Positions 35,779 through 44,900 of a stretch of 64,000 nt of DNA are shown here, one piece after another (the first letter of the stretch is position 1; each line of letters begins with the position of its first letter). The translations under genes were made by a program, and so were the position numbers. The notes under the pieces were generated by a model. The model saw nothing but the letters and a program-made list of their open reading frames with translations. It did not search any database and was not told the DNA's origin. Origin of the DNA: JBBROS01 sp963792675 (GTDB lineage Bacteria; Pseudomonadota; Alphaproteobacteria; Acetobacterales; Acetobacteraceae). Where the stretch lies: positions 2,170,001 to 2,234,000 of the forward strand of contig CAWBWT010000002.1 of assembly GCA_963792675.1 (NCBI GenBank), given 5' to 3'.

Positions 35779-36407
35779 ACCATGATCGAGTGATCGCCTC
35801 GCTCGCATCGGACCTTCGACCCGTCCGGCGCTTGCGCCCGCCCGCCTGGCGCGCGGCCGGGTGGCTGCTGCTGGTGGCCACGCTGGGAGCGGCGCTGGCG
35901 TCGGCCTCGGACCTGCCGACGACCCGGCAGCGGTTGGCCGATGCGCCCGACCTGTACTGGGCGATGCTCGGCTCCGTGCTGACGGCGGCCTGCGCGGCGC
36001 TGTCGGCGTTCGAGCTGAGCGTGCCGGGCCGGTCGCGCCTGTGGCTGGCGCTGCCGGCGCCGTCCGCCCTGCTGTGGCTGGGCGCGAGCGGGTGGGGGTG
36101 CCTGCGCAGCTGGGGCATCCCGGGCGTGGCGCCGGTCGACATGCCGGTCGCGATGCACTGCGTGTCGTTCATCGCGCTGGTCTCGTTGCCGCTTTCGGCG
36201 ACCCTGCTGTGGATGCTGCGGCTGTCGTGCCCGCTTTGGCCCGGTCGGACCGCGGCGATGGCCGGGCTGGCGGCGGCGGCGGCGGCGGCCAGCCTGCTGA
36301 CGCTGTTCCACGAGCACGACGCGTCGGTGGTGGACTTGGCGATGCACCTGATCGCGGTGACGCTGGTCGTGCTTGCCAGCCGGCTGGCGGGCGCCCGCGT
36401 GAACTAA
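35775..36407 (+). CDS. NrsF-like anti-sigma factor (DUF1109), membrane protein
   Basis: The 210-residue protein has six hydrophobic segments: about residues 30-48 (AAGWLLLVATLGAALASA), 65-80, 95-110, 128-148, 158-175 and 188-205. The short N-terminal cytoplasmic piece MNHDRVIASLASDLRPVRRL with the SDLRPVRRL motif is typical of NrsF/DUF1109. These proteins hold an ECF sigma factor at the membrane until stress is sensed. The start overlaps the sigma gene stop, so production is coupled. A histidine pair (LFHEHDASVVDLAMH) lies near the last helix. Confidence 0.87.
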   Translation: MNHDRVIASLASDLRPVRRLRPPAWRAAGWLLLVATLGAALASASDLPTTRQRLADAPDLYWAMLGSVLTAACAALSAFELSVPGRSRLWLALPAPSALLWLGASGWGCLRSWGIPGVAPVDMPVAMHCVSFIALVSLPLSATLLWMLRLSCPLWPGRTAAMAGLAAAAAAASLLTLFHEHDASVVDLAMHLIAVTLVVLASRLAGARVN

Positions 36408-36410
36408 AGC

Positions 36411-36444
36411 ACTACTTCCAAGCCAAGCGGCTCGGGACGTGCGC
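36411..36444 (-). repeat. Dispersed imperfect palindrome, copy 1
   Basis: Read on the minus strand, this element begins GCACGTCCCGAGCC and continues into a partly complementary arm ending in GTGC. It matches 27 of 34 bases of the element at 49159-49192. It starts a few bases after the stop of the NrsF gene. It may be a REP-type element or a terminator, and its end touches the stop codon of the opposing ccrM gene. Confidence 0.55.
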
Positions 36445-37550
36445 TAGGCCGGCGCCGCGGCTTCGGCCAGGACCAATTGCCGCAGCGTATCCAACGGGAC
36501 CAGCCGGCCTTCGCGCTCGAGGTGCCAGAAGATCCAGCCATTGCAGCTCGGCGCGTTCTGCACCGTGGCGCCGACTTTGTGGATGCTGCCGGTCGCCAGC
36601 CCCGAGGACAGCGTGCCGTCCGCGGCCACCACCGCGCTGACCCGCCGCTGCTTGTCCATCAGCACGGTGCCGGGTGGCACCAGCCCGCGTTCGACGAGGC
36701 TGCCGAACGGCAGCCGGATCGCGTCCCGTTTGGTCGGCGTCGTCGCCAAGCCCCCCGCCGGCGCCCGGCGCTCACGGCGGATGCGGGCCCACGCGGCTTC
36801 GACATAAGCGGGGTGCCGCTCGATGCCGATCCAGCGCCGGTGCAGCCGCTTCGCCACCGCGGCCGTCGTGCCGGTGCCGAGGAACGGGTCGAGCACGACG
36901 TCCTCCGGGAGCGTGCTGCTCAACAGGATCCGGTGCAGCAAGGCCTCCGGCTTCTGCGTCGGATGGAGTTTCAGCCCGTGCGCGTTGCGTAGCCGTTCCG
37001 GCCCGGTGCAGAGCGGAACCAGCCAGTCGCTGCGCATCTGCAGGTCGTCGTTGAGCGCCTTCATGGCCTGGTAGTTGAAGCGATAACGGCTGTCGCGGCT
37101 GCGGCCGGCCCAGATAATGGTCTCGTGCGCATTGGTGAAGCGGCGCCCGCGGAAATTGGGCATCGGGTTCGACTTGCGCCAAATGATGTCGTTGAGGATC
37201 CAGAACCCGAGGTCCTGCAGGATCGAGCCGATCCGGAAGATGTTGTGGTACGCGCCGATCACCCAGATGGTCCCGTCTTTCTGCAGCAAGCGGCGGCACT
37301 CGCCGAGCCAGGCACGGGTGAATCGGTCGTATTCCTCGAAATCGGCGAACCGGTCCCACTCGTCGTCCACCCCGTCGACGACGCTGTCGTCGGGCCGGCG
37401 CAACTCGCCGCGGAGCTGCAGGTTGTAGGGCGGGTCGGCGAAGATGCAGTCGATGGACGCCGTCGGCAGCATCGCCATGGTGCTGACGCAGTCGCCCAGC
37501 AGTATCTGATCGAGCGGCAGTTCGCGACCGGCGTCCAAGGTATCCCCCAT
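36444..37550 (-). CDS. ccrM: Cell-cycle DNA adenine methyltransferase, CcrM type (GANTC)
   Basis: CcrM methylates adenine in GANTC and times gene expression with replication in alphaproteobacteria. The 368-residue protein starts MGDTLDAGRELPLDQILLGD. It has motif IV DPPYNLQLRGELRRPDDS, the segment RRFTNAHETIIWAGR, the SAM-binding VLDPFLGTGTTAAVAKR, and a C-terminal region that ends NGWIFWHLEREGRLVPLDTL, as in CcrM. The order (DPPY before FLGTG) marks the beta class. The ATG at 37548-37550 fits. It is a solitary methylase: no restriction enzyme gene is adjacent, which supports the regulatory role. The rnhB gene lies just upstream on the same strand, as in many relatives. Confidence 0.95.
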   Translation of the reverse strand: MGDTLDAGRELPLDQILLGDCVSTMAMLPTASIDCIFADPPYNLQLRGELRRPDDSVVDGVDDEWDRFADFEEYDRFTRAWLGECRRLLQKDGTIWVIGAYHNIFRIGSILQDLGFWILNDIIWRKSNPMPNFRGRRFTNAHETIIWAGRSRDSRYRFNYQAMKALNDDLQMRSDWLVPLCTGPERLRNAHGLKLHPTQKPEALLHRILLSSTLPEDVVLDPFLGTGTTAAVAKRLHRRWIGIERHPAYVEAAWARIRRERRAPAGGLATTPTKRDAIRLPFGSLVERGLVPPGTVLMDKQRRVSAVVAADGTLSSGLATGSIHKVGATVQNAPSCNGWIFWHLEREGRLVPLDTLRQLVLAEAAAPA

Positions 37551-37620
37551 CGCCGGGCATCGTGCCGATTGCGACGAAGCCGGGTCAACCCGGCCTGTCG
37601 CCGCATCGGGAACCGCGGCG

Positions 37621-38244
37621 CTAAGCGGCGGTCGCCTCGAGCAGCAGGCGAACCGAGCCGAAGGCGGCGCGGTGGTGCGGCGTGGCCCCATGCGCGAGCA
37701 GGGCGGCGCGATGGGCGCGGGTGCCGTAGCCGGCGTTCTCGTGCCAGCCGTAATGCGGGTGCCGCGCCGCCAGCCGGGCCATGGCGCGGTCGCGCACCAC
37801 CTTGGCGACGATACTGGCGGCGGCAATCGACAGGGAGGTGGCGTCGCCGTTGACGCAGCACCGGCTGGGGCAGGGCAGCGCCGGCGCACAATTGCCGTCG
37901 ATCAGCGCCAGGTCGGGGAGGCCGGGCAACCGGCCGACCGCCCGCCGCATGGCCAGCATGGAGGCGTGCAGGATGTTGAGACGGAGGATCTCCGCCACCG
38001 ACGCGGCGCCGACGCCGATCTCGATGCCGCGGCAGCGGCGGAGGGCATCGTACGCCGCCAACCGCTGCGCGGCGGTCAGCGCCTTGCTGTCGTCGATCAG
38101 CGGCCGCAGCCGGCGCGGGATGCCGGCGGCGAACACCACCGCGCAGGCGACCACCGGTCCGGCGAGCGGCCCGCGGCCGACCTCGTCCACGCCGGCAACC
38201 CGGCCTCCATGGTCACGCTCGAGCTTGTCGTGGGGTCGTCGCAT
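37621..38244 (-). CDS. rnhB: Ribonuclease HII
   Basis: RNase HII removes ribonucleotides from DNA and RNA primers. The 207-residue protein shows the metal-site start VAGVDEVGRGPLAGPVVA, then DDSKALTAAQRLAA, LALIDGNCAP and IAAASIVAKVVRDRAM with later aspartate and glutamate ligands, and GYGTRAHRAALLAHG near the end. The ATG 38244 start is basic (MRRPHDKLERDHGGR). It is upstream of ccrM on the same strand with a 70-base gap, a common rnhB-ccrM order in alphaproteobacteria. Confidence 0.95.
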   Translation of the reverse strand: MRRPHDKLERDHGGRVAGVDEVGRGPLAGPVVACAVVFAAGIPRRLRPLIDDSKALTAAQRLAAYDALRRCRGIEIGVGAASVAEILRLNILHASMLAMRRAVGRLPGLPDLALIDGNCAPALPCPSRCCVNGDATSLSIAAASIVAKVVRDRAMARLAARHPHYGWHENAGYGTRAHRAALLAHGATPHHRAAFGSVRLLLEATAA

Positions 38245-38431
38245 GCCGGCTGCTTAGCAGATCGGGCCCCGAGTCTTGAAGCCGGCGCCGCGTCTTGAAG
38301 CCGGCCGCAACGCCCCACGCGGCCCGGCGTTGCAGGGATTCGGGTTGATGATCGGCACGCGCCGCATCACCTGCCTGTTGACCGCAACGGCGCGCCGTTC
38401 AAGGCTGACGCCCTATCGAACGAGGCAACCC

Positions 38432-38857
38432 GTGCCAGACAGCACTCCGCCCAACGTATGGCAGCCCGACCGCACCGCCGTCGCTCCGGCCTGGCCCGTG
38501 CCCCCATTGCCGACGGCCATGTGGCGCGGCGCCCGCGGCCTGTGCCCGGCCTGCGGCAAGACACGCGCCTTTGCCGGCTATCTCGAGGTGGTGCCGGTCT
38601 GCAGCAATTGCACCGCGCCGCTTGGCGCGTTCCGCGCCGATGACGCCCCACCCTACTTCACCATCTTCATCGTCGGCCACCTGCTCGCACCGCTGATCTT
38701 CGGGGTGGAAACCCTGTATCACCCGGATCTCTGGCTGCAGGCCGCGATCTGGCTGCCGGTGTGCCTGGTGATGTGCCTGGTGCTGCTGAGGCCGGTCAAA
38801 GGCGCCACGCTCGGGCTGATGTTGAAGCTGGGCATGGTCAAGTCGGACGACGCGTGA
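38432..38857 (+). CDS. DUF983 membrane protein
   Basis: The 141-residue protein has an N-terminal zinc-ribbon-like block, RGARGLCPACGKTRAF with a later VCSNCTAPLG, then two membrane helices (YFTIFIVGHLLAPLIFGVE and LWLQAAIWLPVCLVMCLVLL), the DUF983 layout. Its role is unknown, and the family is often near respiratory or envelope genes. I chose GTG 38432 (MPDSTPPNVWQP) since gaggcaaccc precedes it and the family homology starts soon after. An upstream in-frame ATG would add non-family sequence. The next gene's GTG overlaps its stop. Confidence 0.83.
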   Translation: MPDSTPPNVWQPDRTAVAPAWPVPPLPTAMWRGARGLCPACGKTRAFAGYLEVVPVCSNCTAPLGAFRADDAPPYFTIFIVGHLLAPLIFGVETLYHPDLWLQAAIWLPVCLVMCLVLLRPVKGATLGLMLKLGMVKSDDA

Positions 38858-39339
38858 CCGCGACCCGGCTGCTGCAGGTTGTGCTGGACGGCGAGGCCCT
38901 GACCCGGCTGTCCCCGATCCTGGAGGCGGACCGCGCCCAGGCGGTTGCCGATCTCGAGGCCGAGAACAACTTCGTTCTTTGTGCGCAGGGCGGCCGGAGC
39001 CCGCCGCCCGGGCCCTATTTGCTGCGGCTGTCGATCCAAGAGGGCCGCCTGGTGTTCGATGTGCGCAACGAGGCCGACGAGCCGATCACCGCCTTGGGCT
39101 TGGCGTTGGGTCCGTTCCGCGGGCTGATCAAGGATTACCAGATGCTGGTCGACAGCCACATGATGGCGGTCGAGGAAGGCCGGGCCGAACGGATCCAGGC
39201 CATCGACATGGGACGGCGCGGGCTGCACAACGAGGGCGCCGCCTTGCTGCAGGCACGCCTGGCCAACAAGGCGGAGATCGACCAGGAAACCGCCCGCCGG
39301 CTGTTCACCCTCGTTTGCGTGCTGCACACCCGGATATAG
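38854..39339 (+). CDS. UPF0262 family protein
   Basis: This 161-residue protein of a family largely confined to alphaproteobacteria has no known activity. Recognisable blocks are VVLDGEALTRLSPILEADRA, YLLRLSIQEGRLVFDVRNE, LGPFRGLIKDYQMLVDS, IDMGRRGLHNEGAALLQ and ETARRLFTLVCVLHTR. The GTG start overlaps the preceding DUF983 stop (GTGA), so the two are translationally coupled. It has no membrane segments. It converges on greB with about 40 bases between. Confidence 0.9.
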   Translation: MTATRLLQVVLDGEALTRLSPILEADRAQAVADLEAENNFVLCAQGGRSPPPGPYLLRLSIQEGRLVFDVRNEADEPITALGLALGPFRGLIKDYQMLVDSHMMAVEEGRAERIQAIDMGRRGLHNEGAALLQARLANKAEIDQETARRLFTLVCVLHTRI

Positions 39340-39377
39340 TGAGCGAACGCACGCCGTGCGTTTCGGCGCCGCGCGGC

Positions 39378-39887
39378 CTACCCGCGTCCGTTTGTGCCGG
39401 GATACCGGATCGCGATCACTTCGACGACGCTCGTGCCGCGCGGGGTGCGGACTTTGACCTCGTCGCCGACCCGCGCCCGCAGCAAGGCCAATGCGACCGG
39501 GGAGGCGATGCTGATCGTTCCGCTCGCGAGGTTGGCTTCGTCGACGCCGACGATCGTTACCGTGACCGGCGCGCCGGCTTCGCGGCCGTCCGCCGCCGCG
39601 TAGGTCACGGTGGCGCCGAAGAACACGGTGTCACGCTGCTTTTGGGTTGTGGGATCGATCACCTCGGCATGGGCGAGGCGGCGATCGAGGAAGCGTAGCC
39701 GCCGATCGATCTCGCGCAGGCGGCGCTTGCCTTCCTTGTAGTCGGCATTCTCCGAGCGATCGCCATTGCCGGCGGCCCAGGAAACGATCTCGACCACCCG
39801 CCGCCGCTCGGCGCTGCGCTCCGCCATCTCGGCTTCCAGCGCGTCGCGCCCGGCTGGGGTCATGTAGAACTTGCCGCCGGCCAGCAA
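39378..39887 (-). CDS. greB: Transcription elongation factor GreB
   Basis: GreB rescues backtracked RNA polymerase by stimulating transcript cleavage. The coiled-coil tip block GDRSENADYKEGKRRLRE holds the acidic catalytic residues. WAAGNGDRSENAD with YKEGKRRL and the later VFFGATVTYAAADG, ISIASPVALALLRARVGDEV and VRTPRGTSVVEVIAI mark GreB rather than GreA. The likely start is TTG 39887, giving 169 residues; ATG 39863 (MTPAGRDALE) would drop eight residues. The CsoR-like gene ends about 33 bases upstream on the same strand, so readthrough is possible. Confidence 0.9.
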   Translation of the reverse strand: MLAGGKFYMTPAGRDALEAEMAERSAERRRVVEIVSWAAGNGDRSENADYKEGKRRLREIDRRLRFLDRRLAHAEVIDPTTQKQRDTVFFGATVTYAAADGREAGAPVTVTIVGVDEANLASGTISIASPVALALLRARVGDEVKVRTPRGTSVVEVIAIRYPGTNGRG

Positions 39888-39920
39888 AGGCGGCCCGCTG
39901 TCCTCGTCGCTCGTCCTCTC

Positions 39921-40199
39921 TCAAGTGAGATAGGAGTGGACGATGCCGATCAACTCCTCCGCGGCGAACTTGGCGGCAACCCCGTCATGGGCGTTCACGA
40001 CCCGTGCGCGGATATGATCCTCGATCACGGTCGCGATGAAGCTGTCGAGGGCGCCGCGGCACGCGGTAGCCTGTTGCAGCATGCTGGTGCTGTCGCTGTC
40101 CTGCTCGAGAGCGCGCTGCAACGCCTCGACCTGGCCGCGGATGCGGTTGAGGCGCTTGCGCAGCTTGCTTTTATCCGTTTCCGTGTCCGGTTTCGGCAT
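39921..40199 (-). CDS. CsoR/FrmR-family repressor lacking the usual metal-site cysteine
   Basis: The 92-residue all-helical protein fits the CsoR/RcnR/FrmR family: NRIRGQVEALQRALEQD, SMLQQATACRGALDSF, IEDHIRARV and ELIGIVHSYLT. The family senses Cu(I), Ni(II), Co(II) or formaldehyde through a cysteine at the end of helix 1 (Cys35/36). Here that position is Ser37. The only cysteine is Cys47, while the helix-2 histidine (His62) is kept. The ligand is therefore uncertain. A perfect family-type operator lies 12 bases upstream of ATG 40199, so DNA binding and autorepression look intact. A divergent porin gene starts 153 bases beyond that operator. Confidence 0.85.
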   Translation of the reverse strand: MPKPDTETDKSKLRKRLNRIRGQVEALQRALEQDSDSTSMLQQATACRGALDSFIATVIEDHIRARVVNAHDGVAAKFAAEELIGIVHSYLT

Positions 40200-40210
40200 G
40201 CGGTGAGACA

Positions 40211-40227
40211 ATACCCCGTCAGGGTAT
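40211..40227. promoter_or_regulatory. CsoR/RcnR-type operator
   Basis: ATACCCCGTCAGGGTAT is a palindrome with perfect six-base arms (ATACCC/GGGTAT) around five bases. It has the GC-tract flanked by ATA/TAT arms known for CsoR-family sites. It sits directly upstream of the repressor gene and may also control the divergent porin. Confidence 0.7.
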
Positions 40228-40379
40228 CGGACGCAAACAAATCCGTAACAATCCGCCAGCGCGTGCGTCCCGTCTCGAGTTGTGGCTGATCCGCCACGGA
40301 TCGCCCGGCAAGCCGCCGCCCTCGCACCACAATCATCCCTTTTTCCTTGTGACGGGGCGGCTCCGACAGGACAAGTCAG

Positions 40380-41915
40380 GTGAACAGGCATGGGCGTGCG
40401 GCGGTGAAAGCAAAGCGTTCCTCCTTGCCCCGGTCGGACGCGCGCGTGAGGCCTGGCGTGATCGCCGGCTTCGGGGTGGCGGCCTGGCTCGCGGCGTGCC
40501 ACCCTGGCGCGGCTCAGACGCCGGCCATCGGACAGCCCGGCGAGACGACGTTGCCGGCGGCGCCCGAGAACCGGTCCTCGACGGGCGCCGGCGGCGAGGC
40601 CGGGGTGAAGCCGGCCGAGCAGAGCCCGGCGGCCGGGGTGTGGGATCGCGCCAACCTGCTGCCCGACTACGGCGGCATCCGTTCCGGACTGGCCGCCCGA
40701 GGCCTGACCTTCGGCCTGAGCGAAAGCAGCGAGGTGTTCGGCAATGCCTCAGGCGGCGTGCGGCGCGGCGCGATCTACGAGGGCCTCACCCAAATCGGAA
40801 TCGGCCTCGATACCGAGAAGGCGTTCGGATGGGCCGGAGGCATCTTCAACGCCACGGCGCTGCAGATCCACGGCCGCGGCCTCAGCCTCAACAACCTCGG
40901 CAATAACCTGCAGACGGCCAGCAGCCTCGAGGCTGCGCGCGGCACCCTGCTGTTCGAGCTGTGGTACGAGCAGGCGCTGTTCGACAAGTCGCTGCAGATC
41001 CGGGTCGGCCAGCTCGCCGCCGACCAGGAATTCATGCTGACCCAGTATGGCGCGGTGTTCCTCAACCACACGTTCGGCTGGTCCACGCTGCCGAGCACCG
41101 ACCTTCCCTCGGGCGGTCCGTCGTATCCGTTGGCCACGCCGGGCGTCAGGCTGCGCTGGTTCGCCCGCGACGACCTGACCGTGCTGGCCGGGGTGTTCAA
41201 CGGGAACCCGGCCGGAACCGGCACTGGGCTGCCGCAATCGCGCGACCCCTCCGGCACCGCGTTCCGGCTCAATGACGGCGTGTTCGCCATCGCCGAGGTG
41301 CAGTACGCGTTGAACGCCGGCGAGGACGCCGCCGGCCTGCCCGGCGTCTACAAGTTCGGTGCCTGGTACAACTCGCAGAACTTCGCTGACCAGCGCCGAA
41401 ATGCCAATGGCCAGTCGATCACGCCGCTGACGCTGGATGCGATCGGACGCAACCGGCGCGGCAATTACAGCCTGTACGCCGTCGCCGACCAGCTCGTCTG
41501 GCGGCCCGCCGGCCAGAAGGACGGCGGCATTGGCGTGTTTGTCCGGGCCATGGGGGTGCCGGGCGACCGCAACCTGGTCAACGTCTACGTCGATGGCGGC
41601 GCGACCTGGAAAGGCCTGATACCGGGCCGCGACAGCGACACGCTCGGGCTCGGGGTGGCTTATGCCCGAATCAGCGACACCGCCAGCAAGCTCGACAGCG
41701 ACATCGCCGTTGCGACCGGGTCCGCCTACCCGATCCGCCGCAACGAGACCGTGCTGGAGCTGACCTACCAGGCCCAGCTGGCGCCGTGGCTGCAGGTGCA
41801 GCCGACAGCGCAGTATATCTTCAACCTCAACGGCGGGGTGCCGAACCCGGCCAACCCCGCCAAACGCCTCGGCGATGCGGCGGTGTTCGGCCTGCGCAGC
41901 TCGGTCACGTTCTGA
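40380..41915 (+). CDS. Carbohydrate-selective porin, OprB family
   Basis: This 511-residue outer-membrane beta-barrel protein has a long N-terminal region. Residues 1-45 carry a signal-like stretch (VIAGFGVAAWLAACHPGAAQ). A proline- and glutamate-rich linker follows, then the OprB domain from WDRANLLPDYGGIRSGLAAR. Family blocks include FELWYEQALFDKSLQIRVGQ, SGTAFRLNDGVFAIAEVQY, GVYKFGAWYNSQNFADQRR and the terminal VFGLRSSVTF with a C-terminal aromatic residue for barrel insertion. It admits sugars or other small solutes. The GTG 40380 start is tentative. Its end overlaps the opposing kinase stop by 11 bases. Confidence 0.87.
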   Translation: MNRHGRAAVKAKRSSLPRSDARVRPGVIAGFGVAAWLAACHPGAAQTPAIGQPGETTLPAAPENRSSTGAGGEAGVKPAEQSPAAGVWDRANLLPDYGGIRSGLAARGLTFGLSESSEVFGNASGGVRRGAIYEGLTQIGIGLDTEKAFGWAGGIFNATALQIHGRGLSLNNLGNNLQTASSLEAARGTLLFELWYEQALFDKSLQIRVGQLAADQEFMLTQYGAVFLNHTFGWSTLPSTDLPSGGPSYPLATPGVRLRWFARDDLTVLAGVFNGNPAGTGTGLPQSRDPSGTAFRLNDGVFAIAEVQYALNAGEDAAGLPGVYKFGAWYNSQNFADQRRNANGQSITPLTLDAIGRNRRGNYSLYAVADQLVWRPAGQKDGGIGVFVRAMGVPGDRNLVNVYVDGGATWKGLIPGRDSDTLGLGVAYARISDTASKLDSDIAVATGSAYPIRRNETVLELTYQAQLAPWLQVQPTAQYIFNLNGGVPNPANPAKRLGDAAVFGLRSSVTF

Positions 41916-44900
41916 GCTCCGGCGCCAGTCCACCGGGCCCGTCCAGAACCGCGCGCACCTTGGCGGCCAGCTCGGCCACGGTAAACGGCTTAACGATCAG
42001 GTTGACGCCCTCGTCCAGCACGCCGTCACGGACGATTGCGTCGCGTGTATAGCCGGTGGTGAACAGGACGCGCAGGCCGGGCCGGCTGCGCACGGCCGCG
42101 TCGGCCAGCTTGCGGCCGTTGCTGCCCGGCATGACGACGTCGGTAAAGAGCAGGACTACGTCCGGATTGGCCTGCAGCAGATCGAGGGCGGCGTCCGCCG
42201 TCGCGGCCTCGAGCACCCCGTAGCCGAGGGCCTGCAGGGCCTCGACGCTGATCTGCCGCACGCTGGGCTGATCCTCGACTACCAGCACCACCTCGCGCCC
42301 GTCGCCTCGCGGAACGAAACTGGTCGACGGCGGGTCGGCGGCCTGCGGTTCCGGCGAGACCAGGCGCGGCAGGTAGATCTTGATGGTGGTGCCCTGGCCC
42401 GGCCGCGACTGCAATTTCACGTGCCCGCCCGACTGCTTGACGAAACCGTACACCTGGGAGAGCCCGAGCCCGGTGCCGCGGCCCACCTCCTTGGTGGTGA
42501 AGAACGGCTCGAACGCCTTGGCCATCACCTCCGCGGTCATGCCGCTGCCGGTGTCGGTGCAGGCGATCAGGACGTACTCGCCGGCCGGGACGCCGCCATG
42601 AGCGGCGGTGTAGCGCTCGCCCGGCGCGGCGTTGGCCGTCTCGAGCGTCAGCCGCCCGCGGCCGTCCATCGCGTCGCGCGAGTTGACCGCAAGGTTGAGC
42701 AGCGCGTTCTCGAGCTGGTTCGGATCGGCGTGGGTCCACCACAAATCGTCCGCCAGCACGGTACGAAGTTCGGTGCCGGGATCGAGCGAACGGCGCAGCA
42801 GGTCGAGTATGCCTGCGATCAAGGCGTTGACGGCAATCGGTTTCGGCTGCAGCGGCTGCTGGCGGGAAAACGCAAGCAAGCGCTGGGTGAGCTGGGCGGC
42901 GCGCCGGGCGCCCTCCATCGCCGCCTCGACGTAGCGCCGTTCGCGGGCCGCATCCGGCAGGAGGCGGCGCCCGAGCAGGTCGAGCGAGCCGATCACGATC
43001 GACAGCATGTTGTTGAAGTCGTGCGCGATGCCGCCGGTGAGCTGACCGACCGCCTCCATCTTCTGTGCCTGGCGTAGCTGCTCCTGGGTGGCGGCGAGCG
43101 CCTCCTCGGCGGCGCGGGCCGCGGTGACGTCGCGACCGCTGACGTACAGGTTGCCGGCGTGCGGCGCCACCATCCAGGAGATGATGCGGAACCCGCCGTC
43201 ACGGTGCAGCATCCGGTTCTCGTACGACGAGAGCTGCCCGGCCATCGCGCGCTCGAACGCATGCCGGCTGTCGGCGAGGTCGTCGGGGACGATGAAGTCG
43301 AACACGAAGGCGTCGACCACGTCCTGCGGATCCCAGCCGAGCAGTGCGGTCCAGGCCGGGTTGGCGGCGCGGCAGAGGCCATCACCATCGACCACCAGCA
43401 GCAAGTCCTGGGCATTGCGCCACACCTGGTCGCGTTCGGCGGTGCGCCGGGCGACCTCGCGTTCCAGCTCCTTGCGCGACCGGGCCAGCACCTCACGCGC
43501 TTGGACGATCTCCTCGATCTCGGTGCAGGTGCCGTACCAGCGGACGATGCGGCCCTCGGCGTTGCGGACGGCCTGGGCGCGGCCGAGCGCCCAGCGGTAT
43601 TGCCCCGACCGGTGCCGCAACCGGTACTCGATCCGGTATGGCTCCCCGGTGTTCAGGCTCTGGGTCCAGACCGACCAGGTGCGTGCCTGATCGTCGGGAT
43701 GGAACAGGTCCTTCCACGCTTCGCCGTCGGTCGAGCCGGGCGGGACGCCGGTATAGTCGTACCAGCGCTGGTTGAAGAAATCGTGGTGGCCGTCGGGCAA
43801 GCTGGACCAGACCATGTGGTCAATGCTGTCGGTGATGCCGCGGAACTTGGCCTCGCTCTCGGCCAGCATAGCCTCGCTTTCGCGCAGGCGTTGCCGATCG
43901 TGCCGGTGGGCGGTGACGTTGATCGCGGTGCCGAGCGCCCGGACGCAGCGCCCGGCGGCGTCGAACACGCCGCGGCCCTTGGCTGCCACCCAGCGCAGGC
44001 TGCCGTCGTCGCGGGCGAAGATGCGAAACTCCACGTCGAACGCGGTCCGCCGCGACGGGTCGAGCGCGTCGGCGAAGGCGTCGCGGAGCGCCGGATGGTC
44101 GTCCGGATGCAGCGCGGCCTCGAAATCCTGCTTCTGGCAAGGCTCGCCGGGCGACAGGCCGAAGATCGCCCGCACGCGGTCCGAGCAGGTCAGCAGGCCG
44201 GTCGCGAGGTCGACGTCCCAGGTGCCGATTTCGCCGGCGTCGGTGGCCAGGCGGAGTGTCTCCTCGCTCAGCATCAGCCGGTTGGTCGCGGCGATCCGGT
44301 CGGTCAGGTCGTTGGCCGACACCAGGATGGCGCGCGGACGGCCCTGCGGATCGTCGAGCCGGACGATGCCGAGCTCGGCCCAGACCGTGGCCCCGTCCCT
44401 GCGCAGGTAGCGCTTGAGCAGGCGAACCGGCTCGCGCGTCGCGAGCACCTGCACCACCGCCTCCCGGCTGCGGTCGACGTCGTCGGGATGGGTCAGCTCC
44501 AGGGCGCTGTGACCGATCAGTTCGGCGGCGCTGCGGCCCAGCATGCGGCATTGCTCGGCGTTGACCCGCAGGTAGCGGCCGTCCGGGTCGACTTCGCACA
44601 AGCCGACGACCGCTTGCGCGAACATGGCCGCCAGCCGGGTTTCGCTGGCCCGCAGCGCCGCCTCCGTGCGCGCGCCTTCGGCCAACGAGCGGCGCAGCTC
44701 GAGCTGCGCCATCACCTGGCGGGCCAGGGCCTGCAACGCCGACGCTTGCAGCCGCGACAACCCGTCCGGACGCGGGGCGGTGTCGAATACGGCCAGGGTG
44801 CCGAGCGGCAGGCCGGCGGCGGTGAGAAGCGTGGCGGCGGCGTAGAAGCGCAGGCCGGGCCGCTCGGGGGCGGGTTCGTGCAGGTCGGCCGCGCCGGCCC

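Noticed and set aside
36444..37889. A longer CcrM starting near 37889
   Set aside because: The extra 113 residues are opposite-frame sequence of rnhB; MGDTLDAGRE at 37550 is a typical start.
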